In this document: one piece after another, positions 17,437 through 25,604 of the stretch
Numbering within the stretch: the stretch's first letter is position 1
Layout: every line of letters starts with the position of its first letter
Origin: Saprospiraceae bacterium
GTDB lineage: Bacteria; Bacteroidota; Bacteroidia; Chitinophagales; Saprospiraceae
Length of the DNA stretch: 39,838 nucleotides
Assembly: GCA_020437105.1 (NCBI GenBank)
Contig: JAGQWR010000081.1
Span: 1 to 39,838 of the forward strand
Reading direction: 5' to 3'
Notes under the pieces: generated by a model
Seen by the model: the letters and a program-made list of their open reading frames with translations, nothing else
Databases searched by the model: none
Told to the model about the DNA's origin: nothing
Made by a program: the position numbers and the translations under genes

Positions 17437-18852
17437 ATGGGGCGATATGTGCTAAGGCGGATTTTGATTTTTCTTCCGGTTTTGGTGATCATCTCCATGA
17501 TTACCTTCTGGTTAAGTGAGCAGGCTCCGGGCGATCGTGTGGAAGACCTCTGCGGAGAAGGATTGTCTCGATTGGAGTATGATCGATGCGCCCGATTGTA
17601 TGGCTATGATAAGGCTCCATTTTATTTTAGCATCCATCCTGCAGCCTATCCTGATACCCTCTATCACTTTGTCAGGCCACAGCGGGAAAAAAGAGTACTC
17701 GGCCTTGTTCGGAAAACAGGTGCCTGGCCTCCTGTAGCGTCCTACGAACACAGCTTATGGAATTTGGAGACTTCCCTAAACCAGTTACCTGACTCGGTGG
17801 ATAAACAGGTGCAAATTGATCTGAATAATATTTATACGAGTTTGCAGCTAACTTCCGATTTGCTACGGATAGATCGGGAGATTACTTCCATGGAAGCATT
17901 GGTTGCTGGTTTCGATCCGGCTTATCCGCTTAAAGCGGAAGTGCAGAAATTGCGCAGTTCGTTAAATGATATGCCCGACACCCCGGATTCCTGGGCTATG
18001 TATATCCCGAAATTTGTGTGGCATGGGTTCGACAATAGATACCATGCCTGGTTTAGTCGCTTTATCAGACTGGATTTTGGGACATCTGTAAAAGATCACC
18101 AACCCGTATCCAGAAAAATGGGTAAAGCGCTATTCTGGACACTTTTATTGAATGGCTTGTCTTTCTTCTTTGCCTTTCTGATTGCCATTCCGGTTGGTGT
18201 GCGGGCTGCCCTGAAAGCCAACGGGCGTTTTGATCGTTTCAGTAGTGGCTTTTTCTTTATGCTTTTTTCCTTGCCCCGGTTTTGGATCGCTACTATCCTG
18301 ATGGTATTTTTCACTACGGGGTATTACGGGGCCTGGATGGATATTTTTCCGTCTATTGGTTTGGGAGATATTTCACCAGATGATCCATTCTGGAGTAGAT
18401 TTTGGGAACGTGGTGGCCATTTGATCCTGCCTGTTTTTTGCCAGACTTATGGAATGTTGGCCTTTATCACGCGGCAGATGCGTGGCGGGATGCTGGGAAC
18501 GATCCGAAAAGATTATATCCGTACTGCACGTGCGAAGGGGTTGCCCGAAAATAATGTTATCTGGAAACATGCATTTCGGAATGCCCTATTTCCGATGATC
18601 ACCATTTTTGCCTCTATTATTCCCGGCGCTATTGCCGGTTCCGTCATAATTGAAGTCATTTTTGCAATTCCCGGAATGGGGCAGCTGATGTTTGAATCCA
18701 TTTTCTCGAATGATTGGTCCGTTCTTTTTGCCGGATTAATGCTGGGAGCCTTTTTGACCCTTGTCGGAGTTTTAGTAGCTGACCTGCTGTATGCCTGGGT
18801 TGACCCGAATGTTCGATTTGCAAATGACTTAAAATCGGAGGCTAATGGTTGA
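17437..18852 (+). CDS. ABC importer permease, DppB/OppB type, with enlarged periplasmic loop
   Basis: The 471-aa product has a first membrane helix (about residues 7-27). Next comes a large extracytoplasmic segment (about 28-225), then five further helices typical of the BPD_transp_1 fold. The cytoplasmic EAA-like loop (ARAKGLPENNVIWKHAFRNA) is near residue 360. Most DppB/OppB proteins have about 300-340 residues; the excess lies in the first loop. Its stop overlaps the next gene by 8 bases, so the two permeases are probably made together. Confidence 0.9.
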   Translation: MGRYVLRRILIFLPVLVIISMITFWLSEQAPGDRVEDLCGEGLSRLEYDRCARLYGYDKAPFYFSIHPAAYPDTLYHFVRPQREKRVLGLVRKTGAWPPVASYEHSLWNLETSLNQLPDSVDKQVQIDLNNIYTSLQLTSDLLRIDREITSMEALVAGFDPAYPLKAEVQKLRSSLNDMPDTPDSWAMYIPKFVWHGFDNRYHAWFSRFIRLDFGTSVKDHQPVSRKMGKALFWTLLLNGLSFFFAFLIAIPVGVRAALKANGRFDRFSSGFFFMLFSLPRFWIATILMVFFTTGYYGAWMDIFPSIGLGDISPDDPFWSRFWERGGHLILPVFCQTYGMLAFITRQMRGGMLGTIRKDYIRTARAKGLPENNVIWKHAFRNALFPMITIFASIIPGAIAGSVIIEVIFAIPGMGQLMFESIFSNDWSVLFAGLMLGAFLTLVGVLVADLLYAWVDPNVRFANDLKSEANG

Positions 18853-20122
18853 TCTTAAAGAACAGGTAGAGGCAAGTCCGGTTAAGATTATATGGACAAA
18901 ATTTCGGTCTCAACGATCCGTACGCTGGTCTTTGCGGATACTATACTTTTTTCTCTTTTTAGCACTTTTTGGTGATTTCATTGCGAATGAAAAACCCATA
19001 TTCTGCCAAATTAATGGAGAAACCTCTTTTCCAATATTTCGGTCTTATGGTGTAAAACTGGGGCTATCGGATTGGAAAGAGCCTTTTCTACGGGTTGATG
19101 ACTGGCGCACACTCGAGTATGAAAAGGTCGTTTTTGCGCCGATTCCGTATTCTTCGACGACAATTGATTTTCGAAACTCGTTTAGTTCTCCGGTTGGTGA
19201 CCAACGGTTGCCGGCTCCGAGATTTCGGCATGTTTTAGGTACCGATGAACTTGGGCGGGATGTAGCTGCTGGTATGGTGGCTGGTGCCCGGATTGCTATC
19301 CTGGTTGGGTTGTTATCCATGGGGATCGCAACGTTGATCGGTATTTTTCTGGGTAGTCTGGCCGGATTTTTTGGTGATCGAGAACTAAAATTACCCTGGA
19401 TTCGGATTGTATTAGTGCTCCTCTTTGGTTTTTTAGGCCTTTTTTGGGCATTTAGCAGTCGCAGCGGAAAAATCCAACAGGCTTCGCTGGAGGGGCATTT
19501 ACTGAGCACCTTACTACTTAGTTTGGGTATTTGGGCGATTGTAATTACAATTGGGTATGGTCTGAGCAGATTATTGGAATTGGTTCCTGCCTTTCGGCGA
19601 AGGATTGTCTTTCCGATAGACCTGTTGGTTGTTCGATTGATTGAAATAATACAATCTATACCGGCGCTCCTGTTGCTTTTATCCGTAGCTGCGATAATTC
19701 GGCGGCCAAATATTTTCTACATTATGGTGCTTATTGGATTGATCCGTTGGACCTCCATCGCACAATTCGTACGGGCGGAGTTGCTTCGAATTCGCGAAAG
19801 GGAATATATAGATGCTGCGCGTGTTATGGGGTTCCCGAGGAGGCGTATCCTGATTCGTCATGCGTTGCCCAATGCGCTGGGACCTGTATTGATCACCATA
19901 GCCTTTGGAATTGCTGCTGCAATCTTAATTGAAGCCTCTTTGTCTTTTTTGGGAATTGGTCTGAGTGCGCAAGACGTAACCTGGGGATCGATGCTCAATA
20001 TGGCTCGTCGCAATTTTACAGCCTGGTGGCTGGCTGTTCTGCCCGGAGTAGCCATATTCCTAATGGTTACCATTTTCAACCTCCTGGGGCAGGGATTAAC
20101 AGATTCTCTGGATCTGAAATAA
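18845..20122 (+). CDS. ABC importer permease, DppC/OppC type
   Basis: The 425-aa product has an N-terminal helix (about residues 25-45), an extracytoplasmic segment carrying FRHVLGTDELGRDV (the usual OppC entry motif) and a permease core with EAA-like loop AARVMGFPRRRILIRHALPN near residue 323. An extra pair of helices (about 180-245) is inserted compared with standard OppC proteins of about 300 residues. It starts within the end of the previous permease gene. No ATPase genes follow: the next gene is a minus-strand lipoprotein, so the ATP-binding subunits must be encoded elsewhere. Confidence 0.9.
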   Translation: MVDLKEQVEASPVKIIWTKFRSQRSVRWSLRILYFFLFLALFGDFIANEKPIFCQINGETSFPIFRSYGVKLGLSDWKEPFLRVDDWRTLEYEKVVFAPIPYSSTTIDFRNSFSSPVGDQRLPAPRFRHVLGTDELGRDVAAGMVAGARIAILVGLLSMGIATLIGIFLGSLAGFFGDRELKLPWIRIVLVLLFGFLGLFWAFSSRSGKIQQASLEGHLLSTLLLSLGIWAIVITIGYGLSRLLELVPAFRRRIVFPIDLLVVRLIEIIQSIPALLLLLSVAAIIRRPNIFYIMVLIGLIRWTSIAQFVRAELLRIREREYIDAARVMGFPRRRILIRHALPNALGPVLITIAFGIAAAILIEASLSFLGIGLSAQDVTWGSMLNMARRNFTAWWLAVLPGVAIFLMVTIFNLLGQGLTDSLDLK

Positions 20123-20133
20123 GAGCACCTTGC

Positions 20134-20307
20134 TTATCCGCGTTTCTTCCGCATGTGTTTTGGGAAGAGGTTGGTGTTTCCTCCTTTGGCATTATCCATG
20201 CTACTACCATGCGTATCATTGATTTCACAGCCATATTTTGGGCTACAGGAAGGAGTAGTTAGAGCCAGAAAGAAGAGGAAACAGCTGCCGATGAGAATCT
20301 TTTTCAT
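20134..20307 (-). CDS. small lipoprotein, 57 aa
   Basis: The frame is short but well formed. It begins MKKILIGSCFLFFLALTT, a lipoprotein signal with lipobox TPSC (C21), followed by SPKYGCEIND and a basic end (HMRKKRG). It is convergent with the permease gene, 11 bases away. The mature peptide is only 37 residues, with one further cysteine. Tiny lipoproteins ending in a basic tail are common in this phylum, but I cannot name this family; function unknown. No clear promoter was found in the 370 bases upstream. Confidence 0.65.
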   Translation of the reverse strand: MKKILIGSCFLFFLALTTPSCSPKYGCEINDTHGSSMDNAKGGNTNLFPKHMRKKRG

Positions 20308-20677
20308 AGTAGTAATTGAGCTTTTTCGAAGACTTTTGATTAAAACGGACCAAAAAACGGATAAAAATAAGAATTTCTTTTGGCTATGCTTATTAACGCT
20401 CCATTTGGGGATTTAGTAGGGTGCAAAGCGGTTTTATGCTTACGTTAAGGTTTAAGGATCATTATCTATTACCGTTCAAACCAGCAGGTTATACATAATT
20501 AAAATTTGATCATTGCTTTTTGGCTTCTTGGTTTGCGGTATGTGCTAAATGAAGGACAAACGCTCAAAGTGCCTATAAAATAAGGGCTTTTGCCTGTTTT
20601 TTTTGAATAATACTTGGTTATGAAAAAGGAGGCTTATAACTTAGCCGCCGATTTAATTAATTCCAAAATTTCTCGTA
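20308..20677. other. 370-bp divergent intergenic region before HU gene
   Basis: No gene is seen. It separates the small lipoprotein gene (minus) from the HU gene (plus). It holds the likely HU promoter (20614-20644) and, just before it, GGGC-TTTT-GCC followed by an 8-T run, which may be a weak terminator or a curved AT tract. Confidence 0.5.
20614..20644 (+). promoter_or_regulatory. promoter of HU gene
   Basis: TTG (20614-20616), 20-base spacer, TAACTTAG (20637-20644), one base off TAnnTTTG. The start of transcription would be near 20651, leaving a leader of about 27 bases. Confidence 0.55.
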
Positions 20678-20950
20678 ATGAATAAAGGTGATCTTGTAAA
20701 CAAGGTAGCAGAATCTGCAAACATTTCTAAAGCTCAAGCTACCACAGCAGTTAACTCTGTTTTGGAGGCTATTGGCGACACACTGAAAAGTGGTGACAAA
20801 GCGACTCTTATCGGATTCGGTACCTTCTCTGTTACTCATCGGGAGGCACGGACAGGTCGTAATCCACAATCTGGTGAAACTATTAAAATCGCTGCTCGTA
20901 ATGTAGTGAAGTTCAAACCAGGTAAAGAGCTATCTGACTTAGTAAATTAA
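20678..20950 (+). CDS. hup: HU-family DNA-binding protein
   Basis: The 90-aa product is a normal-length HU. It has MNKGDLVNKVAE at the start, GFGTFSVTHREARTGRNPQ (the signature stretch with the intercalating loop proline) and a C-terminal VKFKPGKELSD. It forms dimers that bend and compact DNA. It has its own promoter and a strong terminator, so it is likely monocistronic. Confidence 0.96.
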   Translation: MNKGDLVNKVAESANISKAQATTAVNSVLEAIGDTLKSGDKATLIGFGTFSVTHREARTGRNPQSGETIKIAARNVVKFKPGKELSDLVN

Positions 20951-20982
20951 TCACCCTTTTAGGACTGATTGAATAAACTTCT

Positions 20983-21024
20983 AAGAGGCAATTTAGGGTC
21001 ACTCCTAAATTGCCTCTTTTTTTT
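20983..21024 (+). terminator. intrinsic terminator of HU gene
   Basis: AAGAGGCAATTTAGG (20983-20997) pairs perfectly over 15 bp with CCTAAATTGCCTCTT (21004-21018) around a 6-nt loop, followed by TTTTTT. Confidence 0.92.
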
Positions 21025-21078
21025 GAAGTGAACCCTGGTTCAGCACTAGATAAGAACTGATTCTCCAGCAGAATTTCC

Positions 21079-21086
21079 TACTTTTG
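21079..21086 (+). promoter_or_regulatory. promoter -7 element for transketolase operon
   Basis: TACTTTTG matches TAnnTTTG. The -33 region has only CTG (21057-21059) at 19 bases, a weak match. The leader would be about 35 bases. Confidence 0.5.
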
Positions 21087-21126
21087 CCCTGAATTTTGGA
21101 TCATTCAACTCTTTACCCGCTTTTTT

Positions 21127-21984
21127 ATGGCAGATATTCAAGAACTACGACGGATAGCCTCTCAGGTTCGCCGGGATATTGTGCGTCAAACCCATTATGC
21201 AGCCTCCGGCCATCCGGGCGGATCACTGGGCTGCACAGATTTTATGACGGCACTGTATTTTCATGTCCTGCACCATGATCCTGCCTTTCATATGGAAGGA
21301 AAAGGAGAGGATCTGTTCTTTTTGTCAAACGGACATATCTCGCCCGTTTTTTATAGTGTGCTTGCCAGAAGCGGGTATTTCCCAATAGAGGAATTGGCAA
21401 CCTTTCGGAAGCTCAACAGCAGACTCCAGGGCCATCCGGCTACTCATGAAGGACTGCCGGGTATCCGGGTTGCATCCGGCTCTTTAGGCCAGGGCTTAAG
21501 TGTTGCTTGTGGTGCAGCGCTCAGCAAACGTTTGGATGGAGACGATAAACTGGTCTATTGTTTAACAGGAGATGGCGAATTACAGGAAGGCCAGGTTTGG
21601 GAAGCTATTATGTTTGCTGCGCACAATCGGATTGATAATCTGATTGCTACCGTTGACTGGAATGGCGTGCAGATTGATGGAACGAATGATGAAGTGCTAT
21701 CCCTGGGGGATCTTCCCGGTAAGTGGAAAGCATTTGGGTGGGAGGTTTTGCATATGAATGGCAATGACATGGCCGATGTGGTCGAAACCCTGGAAAAGGC
21801 AAAAGGCATGACCGGAAATGGCAAGCCAATTGTTATCCTGATGAAAACGGCGATGGGATACCCGGTTGATTTTATGATGGGAACTCATAAATGGCATGGT
21901 GTAGCTCCAAATGCAGCGCAAACCGAAAATGCATTATCCCAATTAGAAGAAACCCTGGGTGATTACCCTTATCCTGCTCAATAA
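21127..21984 (+). CDS. transketolase, N-terminal (ThDP pyrophosphate-binding) subunit
   Basis: The 285-aa product carries the N-terminal half of transketolase, with HYAASGHPGGSLG, SNGHISPVFY and the thiamine diphosphate motif GDGELQEG (148-155) with N179 closing it. With the next gene's product it forms a split transketolase that moves two-carbon ketol units in the pentose phosphate pathway. The split layout is common outside the proteobacterial single-chain form. The partner subunit gene begins 20 bases after its stop. Confidence 0.94.
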   Translation: MADIQELRRIASQVRRDIVRQTHYAASGHPGGSLGCTDFMTALYFHVLHHDPAFHMEGKGEDLFFLSNGHISPVFYSVLARSGYFPIEELATFRKLNSRLQGHPATHEGLPGIRVASGSLGQGLSVACGAALSKRLDGDDKLVYCLTGDGELQEGQVWEAIMFAAHNRIDNLIATVDWNGVQIDGTNDEVLSLGDLPGKWKAFGWEVLHMNGNDMADVVETLEKAKGMTGNGKPIVILMKTAMGYPVDFMMGTHKWHGVAPNAAQTENALSQLEETLGDYPYPAQ

Positions 21985-22004
21985 TCCCATAAACAATTAA
22001 GTGT

Positions 22005-22961
22005 ATGCTTGACCAACTCATAGCAACAGAAAAAAAAGCCACTCGTGACGGATTCGGAGCTGGATTATTGGAAGCCGGGAAGAATAACCCCAATGTGGTT
22101 GCCTTATGTGCGGACCTGGTTGGCTCCCTGAAAATGGATGCCTTTATTGATACCTTTCCGGATCGATTTATTCAGGTTGGAATATCAGAAGCCAATATGA
22201 TGGGGCTGGCAGCGGGTCTGGCCATCGGGGGTAAAATCCCTTATACCGGTACCTTCGCAAATTTTTCAACAGGACGGGTCTATGATCAAATCCGACAGTC
22301 TATTGCCTATTCGGATAAAAATGTCAAAATCTGCGCATCTCATGCCGGTTTGACGCTGGGAGAGGATGGTGCAACACACCAGATTCTGGAAGACATTGGC
22401 ATGATGAAGATGCTCCCCGGGATGACAGTAATCAATCCCTGTGATTACAATCAGACAAAAGCTGCAACAATTGCAATCGCTGAATACGATGGACCGGTTT
22501 ATCTCCGTTTTGGACGACCCAGCTGGCCTGTTTTTATTCCCGAAGATTTGCCATTTGAAATCGGAAAAGCACTCAAGTTAAATGAGGGTACCGATGTAAG
22601 TGTCTTTGCAACCGGTCACCTCATGTGGCACGCAATAGAAGCCGCTCGCGAACTTGAAAAAGAAGGAATAAGTGTCGAATTGATCAACATACATACCATC
22701 AAGCCACTCGATGAGGAGGCTATTTTGGAATCGGTTCGGAAAACAGGATGTGCTGTTACAGCTGAAGAGCACCAGCGTCTTGGCGGTCTGGGAAGCAGTA
22801 TAGCCGAAGTACTCGGTATGCATTATCCGACACCACTTGAAATGGTGGCCGTAAATGATTCATTCGGCGAAAGCGGAACCCCTATAGACCTTTTAGATAA
22901 ATATGGACTTGGTGTAGCAGATGTGAAAGCAGCAATTTATCAGGCTCTCAAACGCAAATAG
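22005..22961 (+). CDS. transketolase, C-terminal (pyrimidine-binding) subunit
   Basis: The 318-aa product has the Pyr domain with ThDP-activating Glu E62 ([11 protein letters not shown]), [16 protein letters not shown] and [18 protein letters not shown]-terminal transketolase domain with [11 protein letters not shown] follows. It completes the enzyme begun by the preceding gene. Only 4 bases separate its stop from the next start, so the transsulfuration gene is probably in the same transcript. Confidence 0.94.
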   Translation: MLDQLIATEKKATRDGFGAGLLEAGKNNPNVVALCADLVGSLKMDAFIDTFPDRFIQVGISEANMMGLAAGLAIGGKIPYTGTFANFSTGRVYDQIRQSIAYSDKNVKICASHAGLTLGEDGATHQILEDIGMMKMLPGMTVINPCDYNQTKAATIAIAEYDGPVYLRFGRPSWPVFIPEDLPFEIGKALKLNEGTDVSVFATGHLMWHAIEAARELEKEGISVELINIHTIKPLDEEAILESVRKTGCAVTAEEHQRLGGLGSSIAEVLGMHYPTPLEMVAVNDSFGESGTPIDLLDKYGLGVADVKAAIYQALKRK

Positions 22962-22965
22962 AACT

Positions 22966-24102
22966 ATGAAATTCGGAACCAAAGTAATTCATGCCGGCAT
23001 CCATCCGGATCCTCAAACAGGTGCAGTAATGACACCTATTTACCAGACTTCCACTTATGCACAGGAAGCTCCGGGTAAACATAAAGGTTACGAATATGCT
23101 CGTACCCAAAACCCAACCCGTTCTGTGCTGGAAGCAAATCTGGCAGCACTGGAAAATGGTACACATGGTATTTGTTTCTCCAGCGGATTAGCAGCCATGG
23201 ATGCTGTCATGCGTTTGTTGAATCCGGGCGATGAAATTATTGCCTCCAATGACTTGTATGGAGGTTCTTATCGGCAGATCACCAAAGTACACGAACGCTA
23301 TGGCATTAAAGGCCACTTTGTCGATATGACAGACCCGGCCAATGTGCAAAAAAGCTTAAATGAAAATACTAAGATAGTTTGGATAGAAACGCCTACTAAT
23401 CCGATGTTAAGCATCGTGGATATTCAGGCTGTTTGTGCCTTGGTTAAAGGATCGGGTGCCTTGGTTTGCGTGGATAATACCTTTGCATCTCCCTACCTAC
23501 AGACACCACTTGATTTGGGCGCTGATCTTGTCCTGCATTCTGCAACTAAATACCTGGGCGGTCACTCGGATGTTGTTATGGGGGCTGTAGTAGTTAAAGA
23601 CGAAAAACTGGCTGAATCCATATACTTCCTTCAGAATGCCGTAGGTGCAGTACCTGGCCCCCAGGATTGTTTTTTGGTACTTCGTGGAATCAAAACCCTG
23701 CACCTGCGTGTACAGCGCGCTTGTGAAAATGCCGCTAAAATTGCTGCATTCCTGCTCGGGCATCCCAAAGTAGGAAAAGTGTATTGGCCGGGATTTGAAA
23801 ACCACCCAAATCATGCGATCGCAAAATCCCAAATGCGTGGCTTTGGTGCCATGGTCTCTTTTGATCTGGCCAATGACAGCCTGGAAGAGGCCAACCGAAT
23901 ATTAAGTAGTACACACCTCTTTACGCTTGCAGAATCACTCGGCGGAGTAGAATCCCTGATTGGCCATCCGGCAAGTATGACACACGCATCTATACCCAAA
24001 TCGGAACGCCTGAAAGTTGGACTTACCGATTCGCTGATCCGATTGAGTGTTGGTGTGGAGGATGTAGATGACCTGTTGGCAGATCTGCAAAAAGCTATCT
24101 AA
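22966..24102 (+). CDS. PLP-dependent transsulfuration enzyme (cystathionine gamma-synthase/lyase family)
   Basis: The 378-aa product is a full-length Cys/Met metabolism PLP enzyme, with YEYARTQNPTRSVLE (phosphate-binding Tyr/Arg), SSGLAAMDAV and the PLP lysine K195 in HSATKYLGGHSD. The C-terminal ESLGGVESLIGHPASMTH is typical of the family. Cystathionine gamma-synthase and gamma-lyase cannot be told apart with confidence by eye; lyase or a dual enzyme is as likely. Co-transcription with transketolase is an unusual pairing. A terminator follows. Confidence 0.92.
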   Translation: MKFGTKVIHAGIHPDPQTGAVMTPIYQTSTYAQEAPGKHKGYEYARTQNPTRSVLEANLAALENGTHGICFSSGLAAMDAVMRLLNPGDEIIASNDLYGGSYRQITKVHERYGIKGHFVDMTDPANVQKSLNENTKIVWIETPTNPMLSIVDIQAVCALVKGSGALVCVDNTFASPYLQTPLDLGADLVLHSATKYLGGHSDVVMGAVVVKDEKLAESIYFLQNAVGAVPGPQDCFLVLRGIKTLHLRVQRACENAAKIAAFLLGHPKVGKVYWPGFENHPNHAIAKSQMRGFGAMVSFDLANDSLEEANRILSSTHLFTLAESLGGVESLIGHPASMTHASIPKSERLKVGLTDSLIRLSVGVEDVDDLLADLQKAI

Positions 24103-24123
24103 ATTCTTTCAACATATTCTCTT

Positions 24124-24170
24124 AGCGGTAAAAGGGTAGGAGTCGCCTCCATCCTTTTACCGCTTTTTTT
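24124..24170 (+). terminator. intrinsic terminator of transketolase/transsulfuration operon
   Basis: AGCGGTAAAAGG (24124-24135) pairs perfectly with CCTTTTACCGCT (24153-24164). An inner GGAG/CTCC stem extends the hairpin, and a T-run follows. Confidence 0.9.
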
Positions 24171-24199
24171 GTTTTGACTTAATCCTTCCGGTATATTTG
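24169..24199 (+). promoter_or_regulatory. promoter of serine hydrolase gene
   Basis: TTG (24169-24171), 20-base spacer, TATATTTG (24192-24199), a full TAnnTTTG match. The leader to the ATG at 24214 would be very short (about 8-10 bases). Confidence 0.65.
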
Positions 24200-24213
24200 T
24201 AGTCAAAGGCTAC

Positions 24214-25548
24214 ATGATGAAATTATTACTTCCCTTTTTCCTTTTTTTCCTCCTTTCAGTTTCCATATCCGCCCAATCGGAATACTATTTTCCCCCACTT
24301 TCCGGGAGCGACTGGGAGAGTAAATCTCCTGCTGATTTAGGTTGGTGTCCGGAAAAGCTGGATAGCCTGCATGCCTTTTTAGAGGAAAAACAAACCAGAT
24401 CTTTTATCGTCTTACATGAAGGTCGAATCGTGTTGGAATACTATTTCGGAAATGCATCAGAAACCTCTTTTTGGTATTTGGCTTCCGCCGGAAAAAGTGT
24501 GATGGGCTTTATGATCGGAATGGCTCAGGAACAAGGACTTTTAGATATCGAAGATCCTACTTCAACTTACCTGGGAGCTGGCTGGACTGATTGTCCACCC
24601 GAGAAAGAAGAGCTCATTACGGTCTGGAACCAGATCACCATGACCAGCGGACTCGATGACGAAGTGGAAATCCCCGGTGTGCTGGATCCCTCTAATTGCC
24701 TGGACCCGGAATGCCTGGTGTATCTTGCGGATGCCGGAACACGCTGGGCCTACCACAATGCACCTTACCGACTGACACAGGACCTGTTGGCCGAAGTAAG
24801 TGGTAATACCATTAACCAGGTTACAGCTGGTTTCCTCAATCAGCGAATCGGAAGTGCCCTGTTCTGGCTGGATCATGTTTGCTGGGGGAAGGCAAGAGAT
24901 GCTGCCCGCTTTGGTTTACTCACACTAAATAGAGGGGTTTGGGATACGGATACGCTCATGTATGATCAGAATTATTTTGATCAGATGACAAATACGTCCC
25001 AGAGCTTAAATAAGTCTTACGGCTATTTATGGTGGCTCAATGGAAAAGAAAGCTTTATGCTCCCTGGGTTGCAGCTGGTTTTTCCGGGGCCTATATTTCC
25101 CGACGCTCCAGAAGATCTATTCGCCGCCTTAGGGCTCAATGACCAAAAGATCTATGTAGTGCCGAGTATGGATATGGTTGTTATCCGTCAAGGAGATTCA
25201 GCAGGAGACCCGGTGGCAGCAGCCTCCTCCTTCGACAACCAGTTATGGATCAAATTATTGGATTTGAGTTGTACGACTGTTTCTGCAGTCGAAGAATTTA
25301 AAAAGGCCGAAATCCAGGTTTCCCCACAACCGGCAGATGCTTCCGTAGAAATTCGCTGGCCAGGCCTGTCGGATGTAAATCAGTATCAGCTTTTTGATCG
25401 GCAGGGTCGCTTGATGGCAAGCGGACAAATAAATGCCTTCGCACAACAGTTGACCTTAGACTCAGCTTCTTATCCGGCTGGTGTTTATATATTGCAGTTG
25501 ATCGGTTCCCAATCGACTTTTACCCAAAAGGTATTGATTAGTCGATGA
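24214..25548 (+). CDS. secreted beta-lactamase-fold serine hydrolase with T9SS C-terminal sorting domain
   Basis: The 444-aa product has a signal peptide (about 1-21) and a beta-lactamase/class C-type serine hydrolase domain (about 40-350). The catalytic motifs are S91-A-G-K94 and Y180-H-N182. The last 75 residues look like a type IX secretion sorting domain: VSPQPADASVEIRW, YQLFDRQGRLMASG, YPAGVYILQL and a basic end. It should therefore cross the outer membrane by T9SS. The substrate (ester, peptide or beta-lactam) cannot be told from sequence; six cysteines within the catalytic domain suggest disulfides. Two ATGs stand in tandem at the start; either is possible. Confidence 0.87.
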   Translation: MMKLLLPFFLFFLLSVSISAQSEYYFPPLSGSDWESKSPADLGWCPEKLDSLHAFLEEKQTRSFIVLHEGRIVLEYYFGNASETSFWYLASAGKSVMGFMIGMAQEQGLLDIEDPTSTYLGAGWTDCPPEKEELITVWNQITMTSGLDDEVEIPGVLDPSNCLDPECLVYLADAGTRWAYHNAPYRLTQDLLAEVSGNTINQVTAGFLNQRIGSALFWLDHVCWGKARDAARFGLLTLNRGVWDTDTLMYDQNYFDQMTNTSQSLNKSYGYLWWLNGKESFMLPGLQLVFPGPIFPDAPEDLFAALGLNDQKIYVVPSMDMVVIRQGDSAGDPVAAASSFDNQLWIKLLDLSCTTVSAVEEFKKAEIQVSPQPADASVEIRWPGLSDVNQYQLFDRQGRLMASGQINAFAQQLTLDSASYPAGVYILQLIGSQSTFTQKVLISR

Positions 25549-25551
25549 GGT

Positions 25552-25582
25552 AGTTTGAGTTTGCCCCGATAGCCATCAGGGC
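25552..25582. repeat. decayed copy of AGTTTG / CCCCGATAG palindromic repeat
   Basis: Two AGTTTG hexamers (25552-25563) run into CCCCGATAGCCATCAGGGC, a damaged form of the palindrome CCCCGATAGCTATCGGGG found at 32593-32610 after seven AGTTTG hexamers. Even the preceding GAGGT is shared. It lies between convergent genes. Confidence 0.75.
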
Positions 25583-25604
25583 ACAGAACCACAGGACCCA
25601 CTCC

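Noticed and set aside
22962..22965. Sulfur-responsive riboswitch before the transsulfuration gene
   Set aside because: Only 4 bases separate it from the transketolase subunit gene, and the operon leader is too short for a known riboswitch.
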